Notes: a model not told the origin generated them from the letters alone. 64,000 nt of DNA from Bog-532 sp965277615 (GCA_965277615.1 CBDIDG010000006.1:2108001-2172000); one strand, 5' to 3'. Positions 15,551-23,848 are shown, counted from the first letter of the stretch. Numbers and translations: made by a program.

Positions 15551-16885
15551 ATGCCGGTCATCACAGGGAGCCATCATTCCGTCGCCGTAATTGGCGGCGG
15601 GCAGGCGGGGCTGTCGATGAGCTACTGCCTGACCGAGCGGGGCGTGGACCACGTCGTGCTGGACCGCAACCGGCCCGGCTACGACTGGCGCGAGCGTCGC
15701 TGGGACTCATTTTGCCTGGTCACCCCCAACTGGCAGTGCCAGCTGCCGGGCTTCCCGTACGCCGGCCCGGACCCAGACGGGTTCATGGTCCGGGACGAGA
15801 TCGCCGACTACCTGGAGCGATACGCCGTCTCGTTCGGGCCGCCGCTGGTTTCCGGGACCGAGGTCAGCCGGCTGCGACGGCGGCGCGACGGCGTGTTCGA
15901 GCTGACCAGCCCGGCCGGGGACCTGACCGCCGACCAGGTCGTCGTGGCGACCGGGCCGTACCAGCTGCCCGCGATCCCGCCGGCCGGGCAACGGCTGCCG
16001 GACGGGATCGAGCAGCTGCACTCCTCGCAGTACCGCCGGCCGTGGCAGCTGCCGCCGGGCGCGGTGCTGGTCGTCGGCACCGGCCAGTCCGGCTGCCAGA
16101 TCGCCGAGGACCTGCACCTGGCCGGGCGCCAGGTGCACCTGGCCGTGGGCAGCGCGCCCCGGGTGGCCCGCCGCTACCGGGGCCGGGACGTGGTGGCCTG
16201 GCTGCACGACATGGGCTACTACGACAAGGGCATCGACGAGTTCGCCGACGCTGAGAGCGTCCGGCTGCGGGCCAACCACTACGTGACCGGGCGGGACGGC
16301 GGCCACGACATCGACCTGCGGGCGTTCGCCCGGGACGGCATGCGGCTGTACGGCCGGCTGGGCGGCATCGACGGCGGGCGGCTCAGCTTCGCCGCCGACC
16401 TGGCCGCCAACCTGGACCACGCTGACGAGGTGTCGGAGTCGATCAAGGACTCGGTGGACACGTTCATCGACGCCACCGGGGCGGACGCGCCGGCCGAGGC
16501 GCGGTACACCCCCGTGTGGACCCCGCCGTCCGGTCCCGGCCAGCTGGACCTGGAGCGGGCCGGGGTGTCCGCGGTGATCTGGAGTACCGGGTTCGGCCGC
16601 GACTACCGCTGGGTCGACGTGCCGGTGTTCGACGGCCGCGGCTACCCGACCCACGACCGCGGCGTGACCAACTGCCCGGGCCTGTACTTCCTCGGGCTGC
16701 CGTGGCTGCACACCTGGGGCTCGGGCCGGTTCTCCGGCGTGGCCCGGGACGCCTGGCACCTGGCCGCCCAGGTCATCTCCTACCGGCACCGCAAGTGGGG
16801 CGACGACCTGCGCTGGATCGCGGGCAGCCCGGCCGAGACCTACCCCGACCGGGACTGGTCGATCCCGCGGACGGCGGTGTCCTGA
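15551..16885 (+). CDS. Flavin-dependent oxidoreductase, MSMEG_0569/Sll0788-like (Nit1C cluster)
   Basis: A 444-residue flavoprotein monooxygenase-type enzyme. The FAD-binding GxGxxG is in VAVIGGGQAGLSMSYCL (about residues 11-27) and a second dinucleotide motif lies in VLVVGTGQSGCQIAEDL (about 175-191). WDSFCLVTPNWQCQLPGFPY and GLYFLGLPWLHTWGSGRF are features I associate with the MSMEG_0569 subfamily rather than general FMOs. In cyanobacteria and mycobacteria this subfamily is encoded in the Nit1C cluster linked to nitrile or cyanide nitrogen use. It is the first gene of a tight co-directional operon and its stop overlaps the next start (TGATG). The exact reaction is not established. Confidence 0.87.
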   Translation: MPVITGSHHSVAVIGGGQAGLSMSYCLTERGVDHVVLDRNRPGYDWRERRWDSFCLVTPNWQCQLPGFPYAGPDPDGFMVRDEIADYLERYAVSFGPPLVSGTEVSRLRRRRDGVFELTSPAGDLTADQVVVATGPYQLPAIPPAGQRLPDGIEQLHSSQYRRPWQLPPGAVLVVGTGQSGCQIAEDLHLAGRQVHLAVGSAPRVARRYRGRDVVAWLHDMGYYDKGIDEFADAESVRLRANHYVTGRDGGHDIDLRAFARDGMRLYGRLGGIDGGRLSFAADLAANLDHADEVSESIKDSVDTFIDATGADAPAEARYTPVWTPPSGPGQLDLERAGVSAVIWSTGFGRDYRWVDVPVFDGRGYPTHDRGVTNCPGLYFLGLPWLHTWGSGRFSGVARDAWHLAAQVISYRHRKWGDDLRWIAGSPAETYPDRDWSIPRTAVS

Positions 16886-17715
16886 TGCGCGCCCCCCGAC
16901 CGCTGGCCGACGCGCACCGGCATCTGGGAGTGCTGCCGGCCTATCCGTTCTACGGCGGGCCGCCGGTCAGCCCGGACATCAGTGCCCGGGCCACCATCGC
17001 CCAGCTCATGACCGACCTGGACCGCGAGGGCACCGAGCGGGCGCTGATCCTGCCCAACTACGGTGTGCCCGACGCGGCGGCCGCGTTCGCGTTCAACGAG
17101 CTGGTCGTGGAGGCCGCCCAGGCCGACGACCGGATCCGGTGCGGGCTGTGGACCTCGCCCCGGCCCCAGGACGAGGAGCTGACCACGGCCGCGCTGGCGC
17201 TGGCGGGCGAGCCGGGCGTGCGCGCGCTGAAGGTCAGCTTCCTGCTCGGCGGGCGGGCCAGCGACCCGGCCTGCAAGCCCGCGCTGGACCAGATCTTCGC
17301 CGTGGCCGAGCAGCACGACCTGGTCGTCCACGTGCACACCTCCCCCGGCGGCACGTCCGACATCGACGAGGTCGGGCAGCTGGTCGACGCCTACGCCGAC
17401 CGGGTCGCGGTGCACCTGGTGCACTACGGCGGCGGGGTCAGCGGGCACATCAAGCTGACCGGCGGCCGGTTCTTCGACTGGGTGGCGGCGGGCAAACGGG
17501 TCTACACCGACCTGTCCTGGGCCATCGGCTTCGCCCCGCGCTGGCTGATGGACGAGATCAGCCGCCGGGGCGCCGGCCACGACCGGGTGCTCTACGCCAG
17601 CGACGAGCCCTGGGGCGACCAGCCCGGTGAGTACGCGCGGCTGCGGGCCGTGGCCGGGGACGGCGAGCTGGCCGACCTGATCTTCCGCGGCACGTTCGAC
17701 CAGCTCTACGGATAA
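16885..17715 (+). CDS. Amidohydrolase-family protein within the Nit1C-like operon
   Basis: A 276-residue amidohydrolase_2-type TIM-barrel protein. Metal-site landmarks are present: HxH in ADAHRHLG near the N-terminus, His in VVHVHTSPGG, His in HLVHYGGG, and the late Asp in VLYASDEPWG. The family hydrolyses or decarboxylates small carboxylated or amide substrates. The ATG at 16885 overlaps the flavoprotein stop, and the Sll0783-family gene follows after 34 bases, so it is embedded in the operon. As far as I recall this is not one of the standard Nit1C components, and the small MSMEG_0570-type gene usually seen there is not visible. Substrate unknown. Confidence 0.85.
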   Translation: MRAPRPLADAHRHLGVLPAYPFYGGPPVSPDISARATIAQLMTDLDREGTERALILPNYGVPDAAAAFAFNELVVEAAQADDRIRCGLWTSPRPQDEELTTAALALAGEPGVRALKVSFLLGGRASDPACKPALDQIFAVAEQHDLVVHVHTSPGGTSDIDEVGQLVDAYADRVAVHLVHYGGGVSGHIKLTGGRFFDWVAAGKRVYTDLSWAIGFAPRWLMDEISRRGAGHDRVLYASDEPWGDQPGEYARLRAVAGDGELADLIFRGTFDQLYG

Positions 17716-17749
17716 CCAACCAGCTCCACCAAAAAGAAGGGATATCGCC

Positions 17750-18265
17750 ATGACGGCCGACCTGTCCGACACCGAGAAGCAATCCATCACCGAGATCCCG
17801 CACCCGTCCCTGCAGGAGGGGTCGAGCATCTACGGCGGGACAAAGGTGTTCCCCGACTACCAGGCCGAGGACGGCGAGGTCTACTTCACGCTGGTGCACG
17901 GCCTCGCGCACGAGTCGTCGGTGAGCTTCGTGGCCATCTTGCAGGCCACCCGGGCGCTGCGGAAAGGCTTTGAGTCGGCCATCTACTTCTACGGCCCGGG
18001 CTCACTGAACTGCCTGGCCACCCGGGGCTTCCCCACCACCGGGGCATCGGCGTTCCCGGGTGAGCAGAACATCAACGGCTCGCTGAAGACGTTCATCGAC
18101 GAGGGCGGCAAGGTCTACTGCTGCCGGTTCGGCCTGTCGCTGCATGGCGCGCGGGAGGAAGACCTGATCGACGGGGTCATCCCCACCCACCCGCTGGACG
18201 TGCAGGACGCCCTCATCCACTACAAGCGCAAGGGCGCGATCATCAACTCGACCTACAACTTCTGA
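17750..18265 (+). CDS. Sll0783/MSMEG_0572-family nitrogen-starvation protein
   Basis: A 171-residue soluble protein matching the Sll0783 family over its whole length: EIPHPSLQEGSSIYGGTKVFPD, YFTLVHGLAHESSVSFVAILQATRALRKG, ESAIYFYGPGSLNCLATRGFP and VYCCRFGLSLHGAREEDLI. The fold looks DsrE-like (small alpha/beta). In Synechocystis sll0783 is induced by nitrogen starvation and is needed for normal polyhydroxybutyrate accumulation; its molecular activity is not known. Two conserved Cys-containing stretches (SLNCLAT, VYCCRFG) could be redox or sulfur-handling sites. The ribosome site AAAGAAGGG precedes the ATG. Confidence 0.9.
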   Translation: MTADLSDTEKQSITEIPHPSLQEGSSIYGGTKVFPDYQAEDGEVYFTLVHGLAHESSVSFVAILQATRALRKGFESAIYFYGPGSLNCLATRGFPTTGASAFPGEQNINGSLKTFIDEGGKVYCCRFGLSLHGAREEDLIDGVIPTHPLDVQDALIHYKRKGAIINSTYNF

Positions 18266-18299
18266 GCCGACGCCGGGAAGGACAACGCACAGGAGAGCA

Positions 18300-19352
18300 A
18301 TGAGCATCGACACCCGAGTCGACATCGCGATCCGCGGCGTGCGGATGGCGGCTCCGGTCCACCGTCAAGGCGGCGCCGGGCCGAGCGACGATGGCCACCT
18401 GACCATCGACGGGGCCAACGCCGCGGTGCCGGTCAACCCGGACAGCCCGTACCAGGTCAGGGACGGGCGGCTGTGGTTGGGAGAAGATGACACCGGGCTG
18501 CGGCTGGGCATGGTGCCGCGGCCCAAGTTCTACGACCTGACCACCGCGGACGGGGTGCCGTACCGGCAGATCGCCCTGCTGCACGGCGCGGACGTGCTGG
18601 CCAGCACGGTGGTGCAGACCTGCATCCGGTACGGCGAGGCCGACCGGTGCCGGTTCTGCGCCATCGAGGAGTCGCTGCACGCCGGGAGCACGGTGGCGGC
18701 CAAGACCCCGGCCCAGCTGGCCGAGGTGGCCGAGGCCGCGGTACGGCTGGACGGGGTGCGCCAGGTGGTGCTGACCACGGGCACCACGGCCGGCCCCGAC
18801 CGGGGCGCCCGGCACCTGGCCCGGTGCGTGCGGGCCATTCTGGCGGCGGTGCCCGGACTGCCGATCCAGGTGCAGTGCGAGCCTCCGGCCGACCTGTCCG
18901 CGCTGCGGGACCTACGGGACGCCGGGGCGGCGGCGATCGGCATCCACGTCGAGTCGCTCGACCCCCGGGTCCGGCACCGGTGGATGCCGGGCAAGTCGTC
19001 GGTGCCGATGACCGCGTACGAGATGGCCTGGGACGAGGCGGTGCGGCTGTTCGGCCGCAACCGGGTCTCGACCTACCTGCTGATCGGGCTGGGCGAGGAC
19101 CCGGATGAGCTGGTGGCCGGGGCCGGGCGGCTGATCGAACGGGGGGTGTACCCGTTCGTGGTGCCATACCGGCCGCTGGCCGGGACGCTGGCCCGGCGGC
19201 ACCAGGTGCCGGCCCCGCCGCCGTCGCTGGTCCGGGACGTGACCCAGCGGGTGGCGGCGCTGCTGCAGGCGGCCGGGATGACCGGGGCGGACCAGCAGGC
19301 GGGCTGCGCGGCGTGCGGGGCGTGCAGCGCGCTGCAGGCCGCGGGCGGCTGA
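18300..19352 (+). CDS. Radical SAM protein, MSMEG_0568/Sll0785-like
   Basis: A 350-residue radical SAM enzyme. The [4Fe-4S] motif is C-x8-C-x2-C in VQTCIRYGEADRCRFCAIEES, not the classical C-x3-C-x2-C; the long first gap is as I recall for this Nit1C subfamily. A TIM-barrel core follows, with VVLTTGTTAGPDRG, IQVQCEPPADL, IGIHVESLD and STYLLIGLGEDPDEL. The C-terminus has an extra CAACGAC cluster that could bind a second iron-sulfur cluster. Its reaction in the nitrile/cyanide context is not established. It stands 34 bases after the Sll0783-family gene and 10 before the fusion gene, and has AGGAGAG as ribosome site. Confidence 0.9.
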   Translation: MSIDTRVDIAIRGVRMAAPVHRQGGAGPSDDGHLTIDGANAAVPVNPDSPYQVRDGRLWLGEDDTGLRLGMVPRPKFYDLTTADGVPYRQIALLHGADVLASTVVQTCIRYGEADRCRFCAIEESLHAGSTVAAKTPAQLAEVAEAAVRLDGVRQVVLTTGTTAGPDRGARHLARCVRAILAAVPGLPIQVQCEPPADLSALRDLRDAGAAAIGIHVESLDPRVRHRWMPGKSSVPMTAYEMAWDEAVRLFGRNRVSTYLLIGLGEDPDELVAGAGRLIERGVYPFVVPYRPLAGTLARRHQVPAPPPSLVRDVTQRVAALLQAAGMTGADQQAGCAACGACSALQAAGG

Positions 19353-19362
19353 GGAGGGCGCG

Positions 19363-20793
19363 GTGTTCGAGGTCCTTACCGGGGAGCGTCCCGGGCTCGG
19401 GAACGGGCTGGCCGGCGCGCCGCCGGCGTACCTGATCGAGCCGGCCGCCGACCAGGCCACGCTGGCGGCCTACCGGGAGCTGCGCACCCGGGTGTTCGTG
19501 GCCGAGCAGAACCTGTTCGAGGCCAGCGACACCGACGACCACGACGACGACCCGCGCACCGTGGTGCTGGTGGCGCGGGCACCGGACGGCGCGGTGATCG
19601 GCGGGGTCCGGCTCGGCCCGGCCGGTCCCGGCCCGGACATCGGCTGGTGGTACGGCGGGCGGCTGGTGGTCGACCCGGCGGCGCGGCGCGGGCGGGCGGG
19701 CGCGGACCTGGTCCGGGCGGCCTGCGCGCACGCCGAGCAGGCCGGGGCGCTGCGGTTCGACGCCACCGTCCAGCCGGCCCAGGAACGGTTCTTCCGCCGG
19801 CTGGGCTGGCAGCCGGTCCGGCCCACCAGCGTGGCCGGGCGCCCGCACGTGCTGATGCGGTGGCCGATCGGCCGCCTGGCCGGGCTAGCCGCCACGACCA
19901 AGAGCCCGCTGGGCGGGCTGCTGGCCGGGCTGGGCGGCATCGGCCCGGACGGCCGCGGGCGGCCCCCGGGCGGGGCCGGATTCGGCGGCGACGACGGGGC
20001 GCCGGTACCCGGCACCGACGTGGTGGCCGCCTGCGACGCGATCGTCCCGTCCATGGTGGAGCGCGACCCGCAGTGGGCGGGCTGGTGCTCGGTGCTGGTC
20101 AACGTCAACGACCTGGCCGCGATGGGCGCCGCCCCGGCCGGGCTGCTGGACGCGGTTGGGGCCCGGGACGCCTCGTTCGCGGCTCGCATCCTGGCCGGCC
20201 TGCGTCAAGCCGCCGCCGCTTACGACGTGCCGGTGCTGGGCGGCCACACCCAGCTCGGGGTGCCCGCCGCGCTGAGCGTGACCGCACTGGGCCGCACGGT
20301 GGACCCAGTGCCCGGGGGCGGTGGCCGTCCGGGGCACCGGGTCCGGATCACCGCCGACCTGGGCGGCGGCTGGCGGCCCGGCTACCGGGGCCGGCAGTGG
20401 GACTCGACCACGACCCGGCGGACCCCGGACCTGCGGGCCATGCTGACGTCGGTGGCGGCCGGGCGGCCCGCCGCAGCCAAGGACGTATCGATGGCCGGGA
20501 TCGCCGGCACGCTCGGCATGCTGGCCGAGGCCAGTGGCTGCGCGGCGGTGCTGGACGTGGCCCAGGTGCCGCGCCCGGACGCGGCCACCGCCGGGGACTG
20601 GCTGAGCTGTTTTCCCGGGTTCGCCATGATCACCACGACCGCACCGGACGAGGACCGGCCGCTGCCCGCCGGCCCCGCGGCCAGCGCCGGATGCGGTGAG
20701 CTGCGGGCCGGGCGCGGGGTGACGCTGCGCTGGCCGGACGGAGAGTGCACCGAGGTCATCGCGGGCGCGGTGACCGGATTGGGGCGGGCATGA
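19363..20793 (+). CDS. GNAT acetyltransferase fused to AIR-synthase-like domain (MSMEG_0567-type)
   Basis: A 476-residue two-domain protein. Residues about 20-170 are a GNAT domain (AYRELRTRVFVAEQNLF, GGVRLGP, GGRLVVDPAARRGRAGADLVRAACAHAE, ERFFRRLGWQPV). Residues about 180-470 resemble PurM/AIR synthase-like ATPases: GIGPDGRG, GDDGAPVPGTDVVAACDAIVPSMVERDPQWAGWCSVLVNVNDLAAMGAAP in pieces, and VPVLGGHTQLG. In Synechocystis the two halves are separate genes (sll0786, sll0787); the fusion is as in mycobacteria. The GTG start has GAGGAGGGCG upstream. It should act in the cytoplasm on a small carboxylate or amine, by analogy only. Confidence 0.9.
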   Translation: MFEVLTGERPGLGNGLAGAPPAYLIEPAADQATLAAYRELRTRVFVAEQNLFEASDTDDHDDDPRTVVLVARAPDGAVIGGVRLGPAGPGPDIGWWYGGRLVVDPAARRGRAGADLVRAACAHAEQAGALRFDATVQPAQERFFRRLGWQPVRPTSVAGRPHVLMRWPIGRLAGLAATTKSPLGGLLAGLGGIGPDGRGRPPGGAGFGGDDGAPVPGTDVVAACDAIVPSMVERDPQWAGWCSVLVNVNDLAAMGAAPAGLLDAVGARDASFAARILAGLRQAAAAYDVPVLGGHTQLGVPAALSVTALGRTVDPVPGGGGRPGHRVRITADLGGGWRPGYRGRQWDSTTTRRTPDLRAMLTSVAAGRPAAAKDVSMAGIAGTLGMLAEASGCAAVLDVAQVPRPDAATAGDWLSCFPGFAMITTTAPDEDRPLPAGPAASAGCGELRAGRGVTLRWPDGECTEVIAGAVTGLGRA

Positions 20794-20826
20794 GCATGGG
20801 GGCTGGCGTGAGTATGGGGGCTGGCA
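20791..20826 (+). repeat. 18-bp imperfect tandem duplication at a stop codon
   Basis: tgagcatgggggctggcg (20791-20808) is followed directly by tgagtatgggggctggca (20809-20826), two mismatches. It begins exactly at the TGA of the fusion gene and lies in the spacer before the first hydrolase, whose ribosome site (GAGGAGCG) follows immediately. Confidence 0.85.
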
Positions 20827-20842
20827 TGAGGAGCGACACGGC

Positions 20843-21742
20843 GTGAGCACACTGCGGATGGCGGCGGTGGCGGCCACGTTCGGCCGCGACCTGGAGGCGG
20901 ACTTCGGCCTGATCGGGCGGCTGATCGAGCAGGCCCGGGAAGCCGGCGCCCGGTTGCTGGCCCTGCCCGAAGCCTGCCTGGGCGGCTACCTGTCCCACCT
21001 GGAAGGGACGCAGGGTCCCGGGGCCGGGGACGAGGGCCCCCCGGCGCTGGACCCGGACGGGCCTGAGATCCGGCGGCTAGCCGCACTGGCCGGGGACCTG
21101 GTGGTGTGCGCCGGGTACTGCGAGGCCGACGGGGACGACCGTTACAACAGCGCGGTCTGCGTGACCGGCGACGGGGTGCTCGGCCGTCACCGCAAGGTGC
21201 ACCAGCCGCTGCGGGAAGACGCCAGCTACGCGGCCGGTGACCGGTTCGCGGCGTTCGACACGCCGGCCGGGCGGCTGGGCATGATGATCTGCTACGACAA
21301 GGCGTTCCCGGAGGCGGCCAGGACGCTCGCGCTGGACGGCGCCGAGGTCGTGGCCTGCCTGTCCGCGTGGCCCGCGGCCCGGACCAACCCCGCCCCCGAC
21401 CTGGCGGACGACCGGTGGACCCGGCGGTTCGACCTGTTCGACCGGGCCCGGGCGCTGGAGAACCAGGTGGTGTGGGTGTCGGCCAACCAGGCCGGGGAGT
21501 TCGGCAGCATGCGCTTCGTGGCCAGCGCCAAGGTGGTCGACCCGGGCGGAGACGTGCTGGCCAGCACCGGGACCGCGGCCGGGATGGCCGTGGCCGAGCT
21601 GGACGTGGCCGCGGCCCTGGACGGCGCCCGCCGGGCCATGGCCCACCTGCGCGACCGCCGCCCGCACGCCTACACCCCGGTGGGGGCGTCGCCGGCCCGG
21701 CCGGAAACGGTCGCGGACGGGGCGCCCGTGGCGGCTGCGTGA
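20843..21742 (+). CDS. Carbon-nitrogen hydrolase (nitrilase superfamily), catalytically competent copy
   Basis: A 299-residue nitrilase-superfamily enzyme with the full Glu-Lys-Cys triad: Glu43 in ALPEACLGGY, Lys118 in GRHRKVHQP and Cys150 in MMICYDKAFPEAAR. These enzymes cut C-N bonds of nitriles, amides or carbamates through a Cys thioester. The CYDKAFPEAAR segment differs from the CWEHYNP type of cyanobacterial Nit1 (sll0784), so it belongs to another branch (amidase or carbamoyl-hydrolase-like). The GTG start at 20843 follows GAGGAGCG. The stop overlaps the start of a second, closely similar copy (GTGA). In context it should process the small amide or nitrile intermediate of the operon. 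Confidence 0.9.
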   Translation: MSTLRMAAVAATFGRDLEADFGLIGRLIEQAREAGARLLALPEACLGGYLSHLEGTQGPGAGDEGPPALDPDGPEIRRLAALAGDLVVCAGYCEADGDDRYNSAVCVTGDGVLGRHRKVHQPLREDASYAAGDRFAAFDTPAGRLGMMICYDKAFPEAARTLALDGAEVVACLSAWPAARTNPAPDLADDRWTRRFDLFDRARALENQVVWVSANQAGEFGSMRFVASAKVVDPGGDVLASTGTAAGMAVAELDVAAALDGARRAMAHLRDRRPHAYTPVGASPARPETVADGAPVAAA

Positions 21743-22644
21743 CCGTGACCCGGCTGGCCGCGGCCGCGGCCCACTTCGGCCGGGACCTGGACTTCGATCT
21801 GCGCCGGGTGGCGAAGATCATCGCCGACGCGCGTCAGGCCGGGGCCGCGCTGCTGGTCTTGCCGGACGCGGCCCTCGGCGGTTACCTGGACGACCTGCGG
21901 CATCCTGACCTGGAGGCGCTGCCGCCCGCGCTCAAGCCGGACGACCCGCTGCTGGACCGGGTGTCCGCGCTGGCTGGGGACATGACGGTGTGCGTCGGCT
22001 ACTGCGAGGCGGACGGGGACGACCGGTACAACAGCGCGGTCTGCGTGACCGGTGATGGCGTGCTCGGCCGCCATCGCAAGGTGCACCTGGCCGCCGGTGA
22101 GGTGGCGGCCTACCAGCCCGGGAACTCGTTTGCCGCGTTCGACACCCCGGCCGGGCGGCTGGGCCTGCTGATCGACTACGACAAGACGTTCCCGGAGGCG
22201 GCCCGGACCCTGGCCCTGGACAGGGCGGACATCCTGGCCTGCTTGTCGGCCTGGCCGACCAGCCTCACCAACCGGGCGGCGCGGCTGGCTCAGGACCGGC
22301 AGGCCTGGCTGTTCGACCTGTATGACTGCGCCCGGGCCGCGGAGAACCAGGTCGTGCTGGTCTCGGCCAACCAGACCGGGGCGACGGGCGGGATGCGGTT
22401 CCTGGGCCAGGCCAAGGTGGTCGGGCCGGGCGGCTCCATCCTGGCCCGGACCTGGGGCCGGGCGGGCCTGGCCGTGGCCGAGCTGGATGTGGCCGAGCAG
22501 ATCGGCACCGCGCGCCGGGTGCTGCGGCACCTGGACGAGCGCCGCCCGGACAGCTACCGGCCCGGGCCGGCGCTCCCGGCGGTACCGGCGGCGCGGACCA
22601 CGACCCAGAGCCGGACCACGACCGAGGAGCCGGAGGGCCGGTGA
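21739..22644 (+). CDS. Nitrilase-superfamily paralogue lacking the catalytic Glu and Cys (predicted pseudoenzyme)
   Basis: A 301-residue tandem paralogue of the preceding hydrolase, alignable without gaps over the first 49 residues and sharing long identical stretches (GYCEADGDDRYNSAVCVTG, GRHRKVH, FDTPAGRLG). The triad is broken: Glu43 is Asp43 (VLPDAALGGY), and the nucleophile Cys is Asp146 (LLIDYDKTFPEAAR; codon GAC instead of TGC). The Lys (Lys114) is kept. The rest of the fold and the frame are intact and the gene is coupled by GTGA overlaps at both ends, so it is a maintained, non-canonical protein rather than decay. It may be a regulatory or structural partner of the first copy, or an enzyme with a new chemistry. 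Confidence 0.9.
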   Translation: MTVTRLAAAAAHFGRDLDFDLRRVAKIIADARQAGAALLVLPDAALGGYLDDLRHPDLEALPPALKPDDPLLDRVSALAGDMTVCVGYCEADGDDRYNSAVCVTGDGVLGRHRKVHLAAGEVAAYQPGNSFAAFDTPAGRLGLLIDYDKTFPEAARTLALDRADILACLSAWPTSLTNRAARLAQDRQAWLFDLYDCARAAENQVVLVSANQTGATGGMRFLGQAKVVGPGGSILARTWGRAGLAVAELDVAEQIGTARRVLRHLDERRPDSYRPGPALPAVPAARTTTQSRTTTEEPEGR

Positions 22645-23780
22645 AGATCGCGCTCCTCACATATTCGACCAAGCCCCGGGGCGGGGTGGTGCACACGCTG
22701 TCCCTGGCCGAGGCGCTGGCCGCGGCGGGCGCGGACGTGACCGTGTGGACGCTGGGCCGGGGCGGGGACGGCGGGTTCTTCCGGCCGGTCGACCCGGCCG
22801 TGGGCCAGGTCATCGTGCCGTTCCCGGACCGGGACGGCGAGGACGTCGGCGCCCGGGTGCTGCGCTCGATCGGCACCCTGCGGGACGCGTTCGACCCGGC
22901 CGGCTACGACATCGTGCACGCCCAGGACTGCATCAGCGCGAACGCGGCCGGCCGCTGCCTGCGCACCGTGCACCACATCGACCACTTCCAGACCCCGGAA
23001 CTGGCCGCCTGCCACGAGCGGGCCATCACCGAGCCCGTCGGCCACGTCTGCGTGAGCGCGGCGGTGGCCCGCGAACTGCGGGACGGGTGGGGCATCACCG
23101 CGACCGTGATCCCGAACGGGGTGGACGCCCGGCGGTTCGCGGATGCGGCCGGCCCCTCCCCCGGCGCGACCGCCCGCCGGGAGGCCTGGCGGCACCAGCT
23201 GGGACCGTTCGTGCTCTCGGTGGGTGGCATCGAACCGCGCAAGGGGTCGATCGACCTGCTGGACAGCTTCGCGCGGCTGCGCGCCGCCCCGCAGGGTTTG
23301 CTCCCCACCCCCCGACCCGGGCGTCCCGCTCCGGCCCTGGTCATCGCGGGCGGGGAGACGTTGTTCGACTACCGGCCCTACCGGGCGGCCTGGCAGGCAC
23401 GGGCCGACGAGCTGGGGGTCACGCCCATCGTGCTCGGCCCGGTGGCGCACGGCGACCTGCCGTCGCTGGTGGCCGCGGCCGACGTGTTCGCGTTCCCGTC
23501 CACGGCGGAAGGGTTCGGGCTGGCCGCGATGGAGGCCCTGGCCGCCGGGGTGCCGGTGGTGACCCGGGACCTGCCGGTGCTGCGCGAGGTGTTCGGCGGC
23601 GCGGCCCGCTTCGGCGCCGACGTGGCTGGCCTGGCCGCCGCGCTGGGCGATGCGCTGGACCGCCCGGACCCGGCGCTGGCCGCGGCCGGGCGGGCGCTGG
23701 CCCGCCGCCACACCTGGGCGGCCGCGGCCAGGCGGCACCTCGGGTTGTACCGCTCGCTGGCCGCGGCCGGCGCACCCTGA
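22641..23780 (+). CDS. Glycosyltransferase family 4, MSMEG_0565-type
   Basis: A 379-residue GT-B glycosyltransferase. The N-terminal acceptor domain begins MKIALLTYSTKPRGGVVHTLSLAEAL; the donor domain contains FVLSVGGIEPRKGSIDLL, VIAGGETLF, and the GT4 motif AFPSTAEGFGLAAMEALAAGVPVVTRD with the conserved Glu residues. The STKPRGGVVHT start is as I recall for the MSMEG_0565 group encoded with Nit1C clusters. It would transfer a sugar from an activated nucleotide to a small acceptor made by the upstream enzymes, in the cytoplasm. The GTG overlaps the preceding stop (GTGA). It is the last clear gene of the operon. Confidence 0.89.
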   Translation: MKIALLTYSTKPRGGVVHTLSLAEALAAAGADVTVWTLGRGGDGGFFRPVDPAVGQVIVPFPDRDGEDVGARVLRSIGTLRDAFDPAGYDIVHAQDCISANAAGRCLRTVHHIDHFQTPELAACHERAITEPVGHVCVSAAVARELRDGWGITATVIPNGVDARRFADAAGPSPGATARREAWRHQLGPFVLSVGGIEPRKGSIDLLDSFARLRAAPQGLLPTPRPGRPAPALVIAGGETLFDYRPYRAAWQARADELGVTPIVLGPVAHGDLPSLVAAADVFAFPSTAEGFGLAAMEALAAGVPVVTRDLPVLREVFGGAARFGADVAGLAAALGDALDRPDPALAAAGRALARRHTWAAAARRHLGLYRSLAAAGAP

Positions 23781-23848
23781 ACCCTGCTGGCAGACAGGAC
23801 GGGCGCGGTCGAGGCGACACCGAGAAAGCCGGTCAAGGCGGGCAGGCC

